From NCBI RefSeq assembly GCF_030264295.1, contig NZ_CP127173.1:6827501-6891500 (forward strand): a stretch of 64,000 bases of DNA. The letters run 5' to 3'. A program made the position numbers and the translations under genes. How positions within the stretch are numbered: the stretch's first letter is position 1; every line of letters starts with the position of its first letter. Below, piece by piece: positions 7,348 through 14,081 of this stretch. The DNA is from Amycolatopsis nalaikhensis. GTDB taxonomy: Bacteria > Actinomycetota > Actinomycetes > Mycobacteriales > Pseudonocardiaceae. The notes under the pieces are model-generated. The model searched no databases and had not been told where the DNA came from. It was given only the letters and a program-made list of their open reading frames with translations.

Positions 7348-9132
7348 ATGTCGATGCGGACATTGCTCGTGCTGCTGCTCGTCTTCGGATCCCTGACCCC
7401 GCTCCCCGCGGCCGCGGCCACCGCGGTGTGCGTGACGTCGTGCGACACGCTCGACCCGTCGCGGGCCGCGCGCGAGAGCTTTCCCTTGCCGGACAAGGTG
7501 ATCAACGGCCGCGTGCTGCGCCTGCACGCCTCGGACCCGGACGGGATGGCGTGGGCGAGCATCGACAACGGCGTTCCCGGCGACGCCGTCTGGCTCGACC
7601 GGTCGTGGGACGGCGGCGTCACCTGGGAAGGCCTGCTGGGCAAGGCGAGCATCCCCGGTACGTGGACCGGCACCCGCACGCTCATGTACAACCTCACCGA
7701 TCCGGCGCATCACCGCCGCGGTCTGGTCCGCGCGTGCGGCGACGCGCAGGGTGTCGGCTGCACGGCGTGGATCTACCCGGCGGTCTGCGACGCCGCGTGC
7801 GACGGATCCGCACCGGCCGCCGGAGACACGCAACCGGTCGCGCCGACGACGTTGTCCGGCCGCACCATCCGCCTCCACTTCGACGGCCGCGGCCTGGCGT
7901 GGGCCGGGATCGAGGCGGGCGGGACCGGCGACGAGATCTGGCTCGATCGGTCGTGGGACGCGGGCGCGAGCTGGCCGGACGGCTCGTCGCTCGGCCGCAC
8001 GAGCGTCCCCGCGGGCGCGACCGGCACGCGCACGACGGCGTTCGCGACCCGCGATCCCCGCGGGCGGCTCTACGGCGGTGCGGTCCGGGCGTGCGGCCGT
8101 GAAGCCGCGCACGCGCAGGGAAGTTGCACGGCCTGGGCGCGCCCGGCCACGGCCCGCGTGGCCGGCGCGGTCGACGCGTTGATGTGGTCCTACGACCCCT
8201 ACACCGCGTGGTGGCCGTCGAGCTGGTGGAATTCGGCGGTCGCGGTGACGGCGGTGGCCGACGCGGGCGGCTTCGAGGCGGCGCTGGCCCGCACCTTCGA
8301 CGTCAACCGGGCCGCTTTCCCCGCCGGGGCACGCAGTTCCGACCCGATCGACGGGCACTTCGTCAGCCGGGCGATCGACGACAGCGCGTGGTGGGGCCTG
8401 GCCTGGATCGCCGTCTACGACCGCACCCGCGACCCGCGTTACCTCGCCGAGGCGACGACGATCGCGGACTACGTCCACGGTTTCTGGGACACGGGCACCT
8501 GCGGCGGCGGGGTGTGGTGGGACCGCGAGCGCACGTACAAGAACGCCGTCACGGCGGGGCTGTACCTGCGGCTGACGGCGTCGCTGCACAACCGGATCGC
8601 GGGGGACACCGTGTGGGGCCAGCGGGCGAGGACGGCGGGGGACTGGTACCTGAAGTCCGGTCTGGTCAACGCCTCGGGCCTGGTGAACGACGGCCTGACT
8701 GCCTCGTGCGCCAACAACGGCCAGACCGTCTGGACCTACAACCAGGGTCTCGGCATCGGCGGTCTGCTGGAGCTGTGGCGGGCCACCGGCGTCCAGTCCT
8801 ATTCGGACGCGGCGAAGCGGCTCGCCGACGCGGCGATGTCCCGGCTCACCTCCGGTGGTGTGCTCGTCGAATCCTGTGACACCGGCACGGGTTCCTGCGA
8901 CGACAACCAGAAGCAGTTCAAGGGCATCTTCATGCGCTATTTCGGCGACCTCGCGACGGCGACGGGCTCGGCCACCTACCGTGCGTTCGCCCAGCGCCAG
9001 GCCGACGCGCTGTGGACGGGCGACCGCGACGCGCTCAACCGGATCGGCCAGCGCTGGACCGGCACTACGCCGAACGTGGCGGATTGGCGCACCCAGGCCT
9101 CCGGGCTGGAAGCGATCCTGGCGGCGGGGTAG
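7348..9132 (+). CDS. Secreted glycoside hydrolase family 76 protein (alpha-1,6-mannanase type)
   Basis: A 594-residue exported enzyme. Residues 1-24 form a Sec signal peptide (hydrophobic core LLVLLLVFG, cleavage after AAAA). Two related modules of about 100 residues follow (28-147 and 168-266), each with a GDxxWLDRSWD segment and paired cysteines, and then the GH76 catalytic domain (275-594) with the catalytic Asp pair D344-D345 in IDDSAWW. GH76 enzymes cleave alpha-1,6-mannan, such as fungal cell wall mannan or mycobacterial-type mannans. The start is ATG 7348 with GGAGAGG upstream. The duplicated N-terminal modules are probably carbohydrate-binding, which is inference. Confidence 0.88.
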   Translation: MSMRTLLVLLLVFGSLTPLPAAAATAVCVTSCDTLDPSRAARESFPLPDKVINGRVLRLHASDPDGMAWASIDNGVPGDAVWLDRSWDGGVTWEGLLGKASIPGTWTGTRTLMYNLTDPAHHRRGLVRACGDAQGVGCTAWIYPAVCDAACDGSAPAAGDTQPVAPTTLSGRTIRLHFDGRGLAWAGIEAGGTGDEIWLDRSWDAGASWPDGSSLGRTSVPAGATGTRTTAFATRDPRGRLYGGAVRACGREAAHAQGSCTAWARPATARVAGAVDALMWSYDPYTAWWPSSWWNSAVAVTAVADAGGFEAALARTFDVNRAAFPAGARSSDPIDGHFVSRAIDDSAWWGLAWIAVYDRTRDPRYLAEATTIADYVHGFWDTGTCGGGVWWDRERTYKNAVTAGLYLRLTASLHNRIAGDTVWGQRARTAGDWYLKSGLVNASGLVNDGLTASCANNGQTVWTYNQGLGIGGLLELWRATGVQSYSDAAKRLADAAMSRLTSGGVLVESCDTGTGSCDDNQKQFKGIFMRYFGDLATATGSATYRAFAQRQADALWTGDRDALNRIGQRWTGTTPNVADWRTQASGLEAILAAG

Positions 9133-9146
9133 GACCGCCCGCCAGA

Positions 9147-9758
9147 ATGGGCGGCGTGCGGATCCTCCTGCTCGCGGCCGTCGCCGTGCTCGCCACCGGG
9201 TGCCAGGCCGAGGTCGCCGGTCAGGCCGAGTCCACCGGGTTCCTCGTCAAGGACGGCACCCAGCTGCGGTTCCGGCCGGTGCTGGCCGAGCTGCCCCCGG
9301 GCCCGCCGACCGGCTCGGCGGCCGACCGGCAGAGCACCGACCCGGCCACCCAGCAGGCCGCCGCGCGAGCCCTGGACTGCGCGCCCGGGCAGCCGGATCC
9401 CTTGGCCGGGCGCGACGATCCGGCGTTGCCGCTGGTCAGCTGCGACCGCGTGCAGGGCACGAAGTACATCCTCGGGCCCGGCTTCCTCAGCGGCGCGGAC
9501 GTGAGCCGGGTCGACGCCGCCGTCGACCCGCAGAACGGCGGCGCGCTCGTCAACCTCAGCTTCACCGCCGCCGGGGCGCGGACGTGGGCGGAGTGGACCG
9601 GGCAGAACGTCGGCAAGCAGGTGGCGATGGTGCTGCGGGGCCGGGTGCTGACCGCACCGTCGGTGCAGTCCGCGATCACCGGCGGCGAAACGCAGATCAC
9701 CGGGAAGTTCACGCTGCCCGAAGCGCGGCAACTGGCCCGCGACATCGCCGGCGGCTGA
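9147..9758 (+). CDS. Lipoprotein with SecD P1-head-like domain
   Basis: A 203-residue lipoprotein with signal peptide and lipobox LATGC (C19 lipidated). The C-terminal half (about 110-203) resembles the periplasmic P1/head region of SecD: YILGPGFLSGADV, LSFTAAGARTWAEWT, a hydrophobic VAMVLRGRVLTAP and a final ITGKFTLPEARQLA. It lacks all SecD transmembrane helices. This free-standing SecDF-P1 lipoprotein type is known in actinobacteria but poorly understood. It follows the GH76 gene by 14 bp and may share its transcript. The ATG at 9147 places the signal peptide correctly. Confidence 0.72.
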   Translation: MGGVRILLLAAVAVLATGCQAEVAGQAESTGFLVKDGTQLRFRPVLAELPPGPPTGSAADRQSTDPATQQAAARALDCAPGQPDPLAGRDDPALPLVSCDRVQGTKYILGPGFLSGADVSRVDAAVDPQNGGALVNLSFTAAGARTWAEWTGQNVGKQVAMVLRGRVLTAPSVQSAITGGETQITGKFTLPEARQLARDIAGG

Positions 9759-9761
9759 CGC

Positions 9762-10235
9762 TCAGCAGTTCGTGATGCCCTCGGCACAGGCTTCGGCGTC
9801 CGTCTTGCTCGTCGCCTGGTGGAGCAGCTCGTAGAGCGTCTCCCGCTGCTCGACGCTCAGTCCGCTCAGCACTTCGTCTTCCACCGCGGCCAGCGCGAAT
9901 TCGGCCTTGGCCAGCTGCTTCGCGCCGACGTCGGTGAGCTCGACGACGTGGCGGCGCCGGTCGACGGTCGAGCGCCGCCGCTCGACCAGGTTCGCGGCCT
10001 CGAGCTCGTTGAGCAGGCCGACCACGTTGGTGCCGTCCATCTGCAGGATCTTCGCCAGGTCCTGCTGCGAGCTGCCGCGCATGTCGCGCAGCACCGTCAG
10101 GGCGATCAGGTGGCGCGGCCGCAGCCCGAGCGGGGCCAGCACCGTCTCGCTGCGCAGCCGCATCCGGCGCGAGAGGTGGTCGAGCAGCGCCCCGCAGCGG
10201 TGGGGCGGCTGGTTCACGACCGGCAGCGACGTCAT
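9762..10235 (-). CDS. MarR-family transcriptional regulator
   Basis: A 157-residue winged-helix dimeric repressor. The HTH covers about residues 45-100 with SSQQDLAKILQMDGTNVVGL and the wing ERRRSTVDRRRHVVELT. The C-terminal dimerisation helix carries two cysteines (C149 and the terminal Cys), which could be redox sensors (inference). It is divergent from an azoreductase/quinone reductase, so it is probably a quinone- or oxidant-responsive repressor. A TATACT hexamer 6 nt upstream of the ATG suggests a leaderless transcript; the GTG/ATG choices further upstream would overlap it. Confidence 0.86.
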   Translation of the reverse strand: MTSLPVVNQPPHRCGALLDHLSRRMRLRSETVLAPLGLRPRHLIALTVLRDMRGSSQQDLAKILQMDGTNVVGLLNELEAANLVERRRSTVDRRRHVVELTDVGAKQLAKAEFALAAVEDEVLSGLSVEQRETLYELLHQATSKTDAEACAEGITNC

Positions 10236-10317
10236 GGGCCCAGTATATGGGCGCCCCAACGATGGGTGTGCTATTAATGGTTTGTCTTACATCAACGATC
10301 TATGGACGGCTAACGAC

Positions 10318-10959
10318 ATGGCGCATCTCCTGCACATCGACTCGAGCATCCAGGGCGAAGCCTCGGTGAGCCGCCGGCTCAGCGCCCGGGCCGCGGCCGC
10401 GTGGCGCGCCGCGCACCCGGACGGCACCGTCACCTACCGCGACCTGGGCGCGAACCCCGTTCCGCACCTCGACGCGACGAACGGGTCGGCCCGGATGGTT
10501 CCGCCGGAGCAGCACACGCCCGAGCAGGCGGCGTCCTGGGCGCTGACCCAGGAGCTGGTCGGCGAGATCAAGGCGGCCGACACCGTGCTCCTAGGCCTGC
10601 CGGTCTACAACTACGGCGCCCCGAGCAGCGTCAAGGCGTGGGTGGACCACCTCATCGCGGTCGGGCTCTCGGTCGACCCCGAGACGCAGACCGGCCTGCT
10701 CGGCGACCGCGAGTTCATCGTGCTGGCCAGCCGCGGCGGCGGGTACGGCGAAGGCGCGCCCCGCGAAGGCTGGGACCACGCCGAGCAGTGGCTGCCCCAC
10801 GGCGTCTCGCTGACCGGCCTGGAGCCGCGGTTCATCACGGCGGAGCTGACGCTCGCGCACGTCAACCCGGCGATGGCGGAGCTGATCCCGCTGGCCGACG
10901 CGAGCCTCGCGGCGGCGGAGCAGGCCATCGACGAGCTGTGGGTCCCGGCGCGGGTCTGA
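10318..10959 (+). CDS. azoR: FMN-dependent NADH-azoreductase / quinone reductase
   Basis: A 213-residue flavodoxin-fold enzyme of the AzoR family. Visible are the phosphate-binding loop HIDSSIQGEASVSRRL (residues 5-20), LGLPVYNYGAPSSVKAWVDH (about 90-109) binding FMN, and SRGGGYG near 140. It catalyses two-electron reduction of quinones and azo compounds with NADH, protecting against quinone stress. It is divergent from a MarR repressor with 82 bp between start codons, the standard layout for such stress responders. It ends just before a convergent repeat-type terminator. Confidence 0.87.
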   Translation: MAHLLHIDSSIQGEASVSRRLSARAAAAWRAAHPDGTVTYRDLGANPVPHLDATNGSARMVPPEQHTPEQAASWALTQELVGEIKAADTVLLGLPVYNYGAPSSVKAWVDHLIAVGLSVDPETQTGLLGDREFIVLASRGGGYGEGAPREGWDHAEQWLPHGVSLTGLEPRFITAELTLAHVNPAMAELIPLADASLAAAEQAIDELWVPARV

Positions 10960-10968
10960 CCGGCCCCA

Positions 10969-11085
10969 AGCGCCCCAATGTGGCCTTCGGTGCGTCTGAC
11001 GCAACGAATGTGGCCTTCGGTGCGTCTGACGCAACCAAGGCGGCCTTCGGTGCGCAAGACGCAACCAAGGCCGCCTTGGGGCGCT
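10969..11085. repeat. 30-bp tandem repeat forming a convergent terminator
   Basis: Three consecutive 30-bp units (10981-11010, 11011-11040, 11041-11070) plus a partial fourth (11071-11084). Each has the inner palindrome TGCGTC-T-GACGCA, changed in unit 3. The block is bounded by AGCGCCCCAA (10969-10978) and TTGGGGCGCT (11076-11085), a perfect inverted repeat. It lies between convergent azoR and M24 peptidase genes. Base pattern and position relate it to the 2790-2866 element. Confidence 0.75.
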
Positions 11086-11089
11086 CGGG

Positions 11090-11809
11090 TCAGGACTCCG
11101 CGGCGCTCGGCCCCAAGTCCAGGAGCTGCTCGAAGAACCCGCCGATCTCCCGTTCGCGGTCGACGAGGTGGACCTCGAGGATCCAGTGCGACGTCCGCCC
11201 GGTGCGGTCCGGCCGCCGCATCGGGCCGTCGCTGCCGGGGGCGATGTAGGAGTCGATGCGGTCGCCGTCGATCGTCTCGTGCGGGAACTGGCCGACCAGG
11301 TGCCCGGCGATCGAGCCGCCGAACTCCCAGCCCGCCTCGCGTGCCAGCTCGACCATGTGGGCGTACAGCTCGGCACCCGTGATGTCCGGCCGCGCGGCGA
11401 AGTACGCGCGGCCGGCGTCGAACACCTCCGGCAGGGTGGCGCGCAGCCGGTGCTTGACCGGGTCGTCGCCGAGCACGTACGTCCGGCCGAAGTCGGCCTC
11501 CCAGTCCTCGAAGATCGGGCCGAAGTCGGCGAACACGATGTCGTCCTCGGCCAGGACGCGGTCCGGCGGGTTCTCGCGGTAGGGCCGCAGCGTGTTGACC
11601 CCCGCGCGGACGATCCGCTTGTGCCAGTAGCGGCGGATGCCGAACAGCTCGCCCGCCAGGTCGCGGATCGCGTCGCTCGCCTCGGTCTCGCGGACGCCGG
11701 GCGCGAGGATGCCGCGTTCGGCCACGGCCTCGAACAGTTCGACCGCCTTCTCCTGCGCCGCCAGCAGCCGCCCGGCGCGGACTTCTTCGTCCTCGACCAG
11801 CTCACCCAT
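11090..11809 (-). CDS. M24-family metallopeptidase (Xaa-Pro aminopeptidase-like)
   Basis: A 239-residue pita-bread-fold protein. Metal ligands expected for the family are visible: the two aspartates in DIVFADFGPIFEDWEADFGR (about 90-109), a histidine in GHLVGQFPHE (about 175-184) and a glutamate in ILEVHLVD near the C terminus. It is shorter than full aminopeptidase P because it lacks the N-terminal creatinase domain. It likely cleaves or binds X-Pro peptides or a related small amide. The ATG at 11809 is preceded by TACCGT with a 7-nt gap, consistent with leaderless transcription. It is divergent from the ATP-binding protein gene. Confidence 0.82.
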   Translation of the reverse strand: MGELVEDEEVRAGRLLAAQEKAVELFEAVAERGILAPGVRETEASDAIRDLAGELFGIRRYWHKRIVRAGVNTLRPYRENPPDRVLAEDDIVFADFGPIFEDWEADFGRTYVLGDDPVKHRLRATLPEVFDAGRAYFAARPDITGAELYAHMVELAREAGWEFGGSIAGHLVGQFPHETIDGDRIDSYIAPGSDGPMRRPDRTGRTSHWILEVHLVDREREIGGFFEQLLDLGPSAAES

Positions 11810-11816
11810 GGCCCCG

Positions 11817-11822
11817 ACGGTA
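11817..11822 (-). promoter_or_regulatory. -10 element of a leaderless promoter
   Basis: On the minus strand TACCGT ends 7 nt before the ATG at 11809. The same TANNNT-7-ATG geometry precedes the genes at 17612, 20105, 50213 and 51527. Confidence 0.45.
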
Positions 11823-11915
11823 GCAACGCCGGACGCAGGCGGTACCGTGCCGCCGCGGGCGGAGTGGCATGATGCGGGCCCGGGCGGACCGCACCCTGGG
11901 TGAGGAAGGTCAGGT

Positions 11916-12422
11916 TTGAGCGCGCACACCTCCCAGATGGACGACATCCGGCTCGTCGCGCAGCCCAGCGCGGTGCCGGTCACGGAACTGTTCGTCCGCC
12001 TGATTCTCACCGACTGGTCACTGATGCCCATGCTGGAGCAGGTGACCGCGGCCGCGAAACGGCTGGTCGAGGCCGTGATCGACGCCGGCGACCCGAGGTC
12101 GCCCGCGTTCGTCACGCTGCGCCTGCGGCTGCGTGCCGACGTCTTGGCGGTCGAGGTCGACGACGACGTCCCCGGCCTGCCGGAACCGAAGGCGGGCCCC
12201 GGCGAGCGCGTGGGCGTCACCCCCGGTGCCGGCGGCGCCCGCACGACCTGGTGCGAGCTGCCCCTGCCGGGCGGGATGAACGCGCGCCAGGTGCGCCTGC
12301 CCCGGCGGCAGGACCGCCGGACCCTCGTCGACGAGCCGGTCTCCGGCGAGCCGGTGGCCGCGGACCCGGAGGTGCTGGAGCGCCTGCTCACCCGGTTGAG
12401 CGGCTGGTCCGGCCAGGGCTGA
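11916..12422 (+). CDS. ATP-binding (HATPase, anti-sigma-like) regulatory protein
   Basis: A 168-residue protein resembling the single-domain histidine-kinase-like ATPases abundant in actinomycetes (RsbW/SpoIIAB type). It has TAAAKRLVEAVIDAG near 45-59 corresponding to the N-box helix and LRLRADVLAVEVDDDVPGLP (70-90) matching the G1-box strand, although the N-box asparagine is not obvious, so ATP binding may be degenerate. The start is TTG 11916 with GAGGAAGG upstream; ATG 11937 lacks a ribosome site. It is followed 1 bp later by the GlxA-type regulator, suggesting one transcript. Confidence 0.68.
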   Translation: MSAHTSQMDDIRLVAQPSAVPVTELFVRLILTDWSLMPMLEQVTAAAKRLVEAVIDAGDPRSPAFVTLRLRLRADVLAVEVDDDVPGLPEPKAGPGERVGVTPGAGGARTTWCELPLPGGMNARQVRLPRRQDRRTLVDEPVSGEPVAADPEVLERLLTRLSGWSGQG

Positions 12423-12423
12423 C

Positions 12424-13389
12424 GTGCGCCCGCGCCCCGTCCTGGTCGTCCTCTACGACGGCGTCCGGCTGCTCGACGTCTCCGGGCCGCTGGAGGTCTT
12501 CGCCGAGGCCAACGAGCACGGCGGTCGGTACGTCCTGAAGACGGCTTCGCCCGGCGGCGCCGACGTCCGCACGAACACCGGGACGCGGCTGGGCGCCGAC
12601 CTCGACCTCGCCGCGGCGGATCCGCGCGGGGCGACCGTGCTGGTGCCCGGCGGTCCCGAGTGGGTCCGCACGATCGCCGACGCCGAGCTCGTCGGTCAGA
12701 TCCGGCGGCTCGCCGGCGGCGCGGACCGGACGGCGTCGGTGTGCGCGGGCGCGTTCGCCCTGGCCGCCGCGGGTGTCCTCGACGGCCGCCGCGCCACCAC
12801 CCACTGGGACCTCACCGACCAGCTCGCCCGCCGCTTCCCCCTGGTGCGGGTCGACGGTGACGCGATCTTCGTCAAGGACGGCCCGGTCATCACCTCGGCC
12901 GGGGTCACCTCCGGCATCGACCTGGCGCTCGCCCTGGTCGAGGAGGACCTCGGCGCCGAGGTGGCCCGGCTGGTGGCCAAGCACCTGGTGGTCTTCCTGC
13001 AGCGGCCGGGCGGCCAGTCGCAGTTCAGCGTCCGCCTGGAGACCGGCCGCCCGCGCACCGAGGTCTTGCGCGGCGTGCTCGACGCGGTCGCGGCGGACCC
13101 GTCGGCCCCGCACACGCTGGCCGACCTGGCCGCCCGCGCCGGGGTGAGCACCCGGCACCTGACCCGCCTGTTCCGCGAGGAGCTCGGCCGCACGCCGACG
13201 CGATTCGTCGAGCAGGTGCGGCTGGAGTTCGCCCAGCAGCAGCTGGAACGCACGACCGACCCGCTGGACGTCGTGGCGCGGCGCTCCGGGTTCGGGTCCG
13301 TCGAGACGCTGCGGCGCGCGTTCGCCCGCGGCCTCGGCGTGACGCCGAGCGACTACCGCGCCCGGTTCCGGACCACCGGCATCGGCTGA
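12424..13389 (+). CDS. GlxA-family AraC transcriptional regulator (DJ-1/PfpI + HTH)
   Basis: A 321-residue regulator with an N-terminal class I glutamine amidotransferase-like (DJ-1/PfpI) sensor domain, about 1-190, and C-terminal AraC HTH, about 220-315. The nucleophile-elbow motif SVCAGAFAL contains C107. The AraC part shows LADLAARAGVSTRHLTRLFR and the second helix pair ending VTPSDYRARFR. Such proteins usually activate catabolic genes for amines or amino acids. The start GTG 12424 follows the preceding stop by 1 bp. No obvious target lies adjacent. Confidence 0.88.
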   Translation: MRPRPVLVVLYDGVRLLDVSGPLEVFAEANEHGGRYVLKTASPGGADVRTNTGTRLGADLDLAAADPRGATVLVPGGPEWVRTIADAELVGQIRRLAGGADRTASVCAGAFALAAAGVLDGRRATTHWDLTDQLARRFPLVRVDGDAIFVKDGPVITSAGVTSGIDLALALVEEDLGAEVARLVAKHLVVFLQRPGGQSQFSVRLETGRPRTEVLRGVLDAVAADPSAPHTLADLAARAGVSTRHLTRLFREELGRTPTRFVEQVRLEFAQQQLERTTDPLDVVARRSGFGSVETLRRAFARGLGVTPSDYRARFRTTGIG

Positions 13390-13454
13390 ACGGTTCGGCT
13401 TCCGCATCCGTACCTCCAGGCAGGGGAGGACGTGGATGCGAGGAGGCTGCCGCC

Positions 13455-14081
13455 GTGCGGATCGTGATCGCGGAGGAAGACGCCCTGCTGCGGGAGGGGC
13501 TGGTGCTGCTGCTGGGCAGCGAGGGGTTCGACGTCGTCGCCGCCGTCGACCACCCGGACGACCTGCTGGCGTCGGTCGCGGCGGAGGCGCCGGACCTGGC
13601 CGTCGTCGACGTCCGGCTGCCGCCGACGTTCACCGACGAAGGGCTTCGCGCCGCCCTCGAAGCGCGCCGGCGTGCGCCGGGGCTCGCCATCCTGGCGCTG
13701 TCGGCGTTCGTCGAAGACGGCTACGCCGGCGACCTCCTGGCCGCCGGCGGTGGCGGCGCGGGCTACCTGCTCAAGGAGCGCGTCGGCAAGCCCGGCGAGT
13801 TCCTCGACGCCCTTCGGCGCGTCGCGGTCGGCGGCACGGTCCTGGACCGCGACGTGGTGGCCGTGCAGCTGGCCCGGCCGCGGCCCGGCGACCCGGTCGC
13901 CACGCTCACCGCGCGCGAACGCGAAGTCGTCGCGCTGCTGGCCGAAGGCCACTCGGTGCCGACGATCGGCCGGCTGCTCGGCATCGGCACCGCGGCCGCG
14001 CGCCGCCACGCCGGGGACGTCAGCGCGAAGCTGCGCGTCCCCGACGAAGCCCGGGCGATGCTCAGCTATTTACGAGCGTGA
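13455..14081 (+). CDS. Orphan NarL/LuxR-type response regulator
   Basis: A 208-residue protein with receiver domain 1-125 (acidic pocket E7/E8/D9, phospho-acceptor D52 in AVVDVRLP, conserved K107) and a C-terminal LuxR HTH (about 148-205: TAREREVVALLAEG and IGRLLGIGTAAARRH). The start GTG 13455 is preceded by GAGGAGG. No histidine kinase is encoded nearby, so its partner is elsewhere. The 3' end overlaps the convergent indolepyruvate oxidoreductase gene by 20 bp. Confidence 0.86.
   Translation: MRIVIAEEDALLREGLVLLLGSEGFDVVAAVDHPDDLLASVAAEAPDLAVVDVRLPPTFTDEGLRAALEARRRAPGLAILALSAFVEDGYAGDLLAAGGGGAGYLLKERVGKPGEFLDALRRVAVGGTVLDRDVVAVQLARPRPGDPVATLTAREREVVALLAEGHSVPTIGRLLGIGTAAARRHAGDVSAKLRVPDEARAMLSYLRA

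Noticed and set aside
10249..10256. GGGCGCCC palindrome as MarR operator
   Set aside because: Only 8 bp and fully GC; such palindromes are expected by chance in this genome.
10969..11085. CRISPR array
   Set aside because: Units are contiguous 30-bp tandem copies without unique spacers, and no cas genes are present.
11216..11506. Plus-strand ORFs opposite the M24 peptidase
   Set aside because: Antisense shadow frames; the minus strand carries the conserved metal-binding residues.
12388..13407. Minus-strand frame opposite the GlxA-type regulator
   Set aside because: Low-complexity composition typical of antisense frames in high-GC DNA; the plus-strand gene has clear domains.
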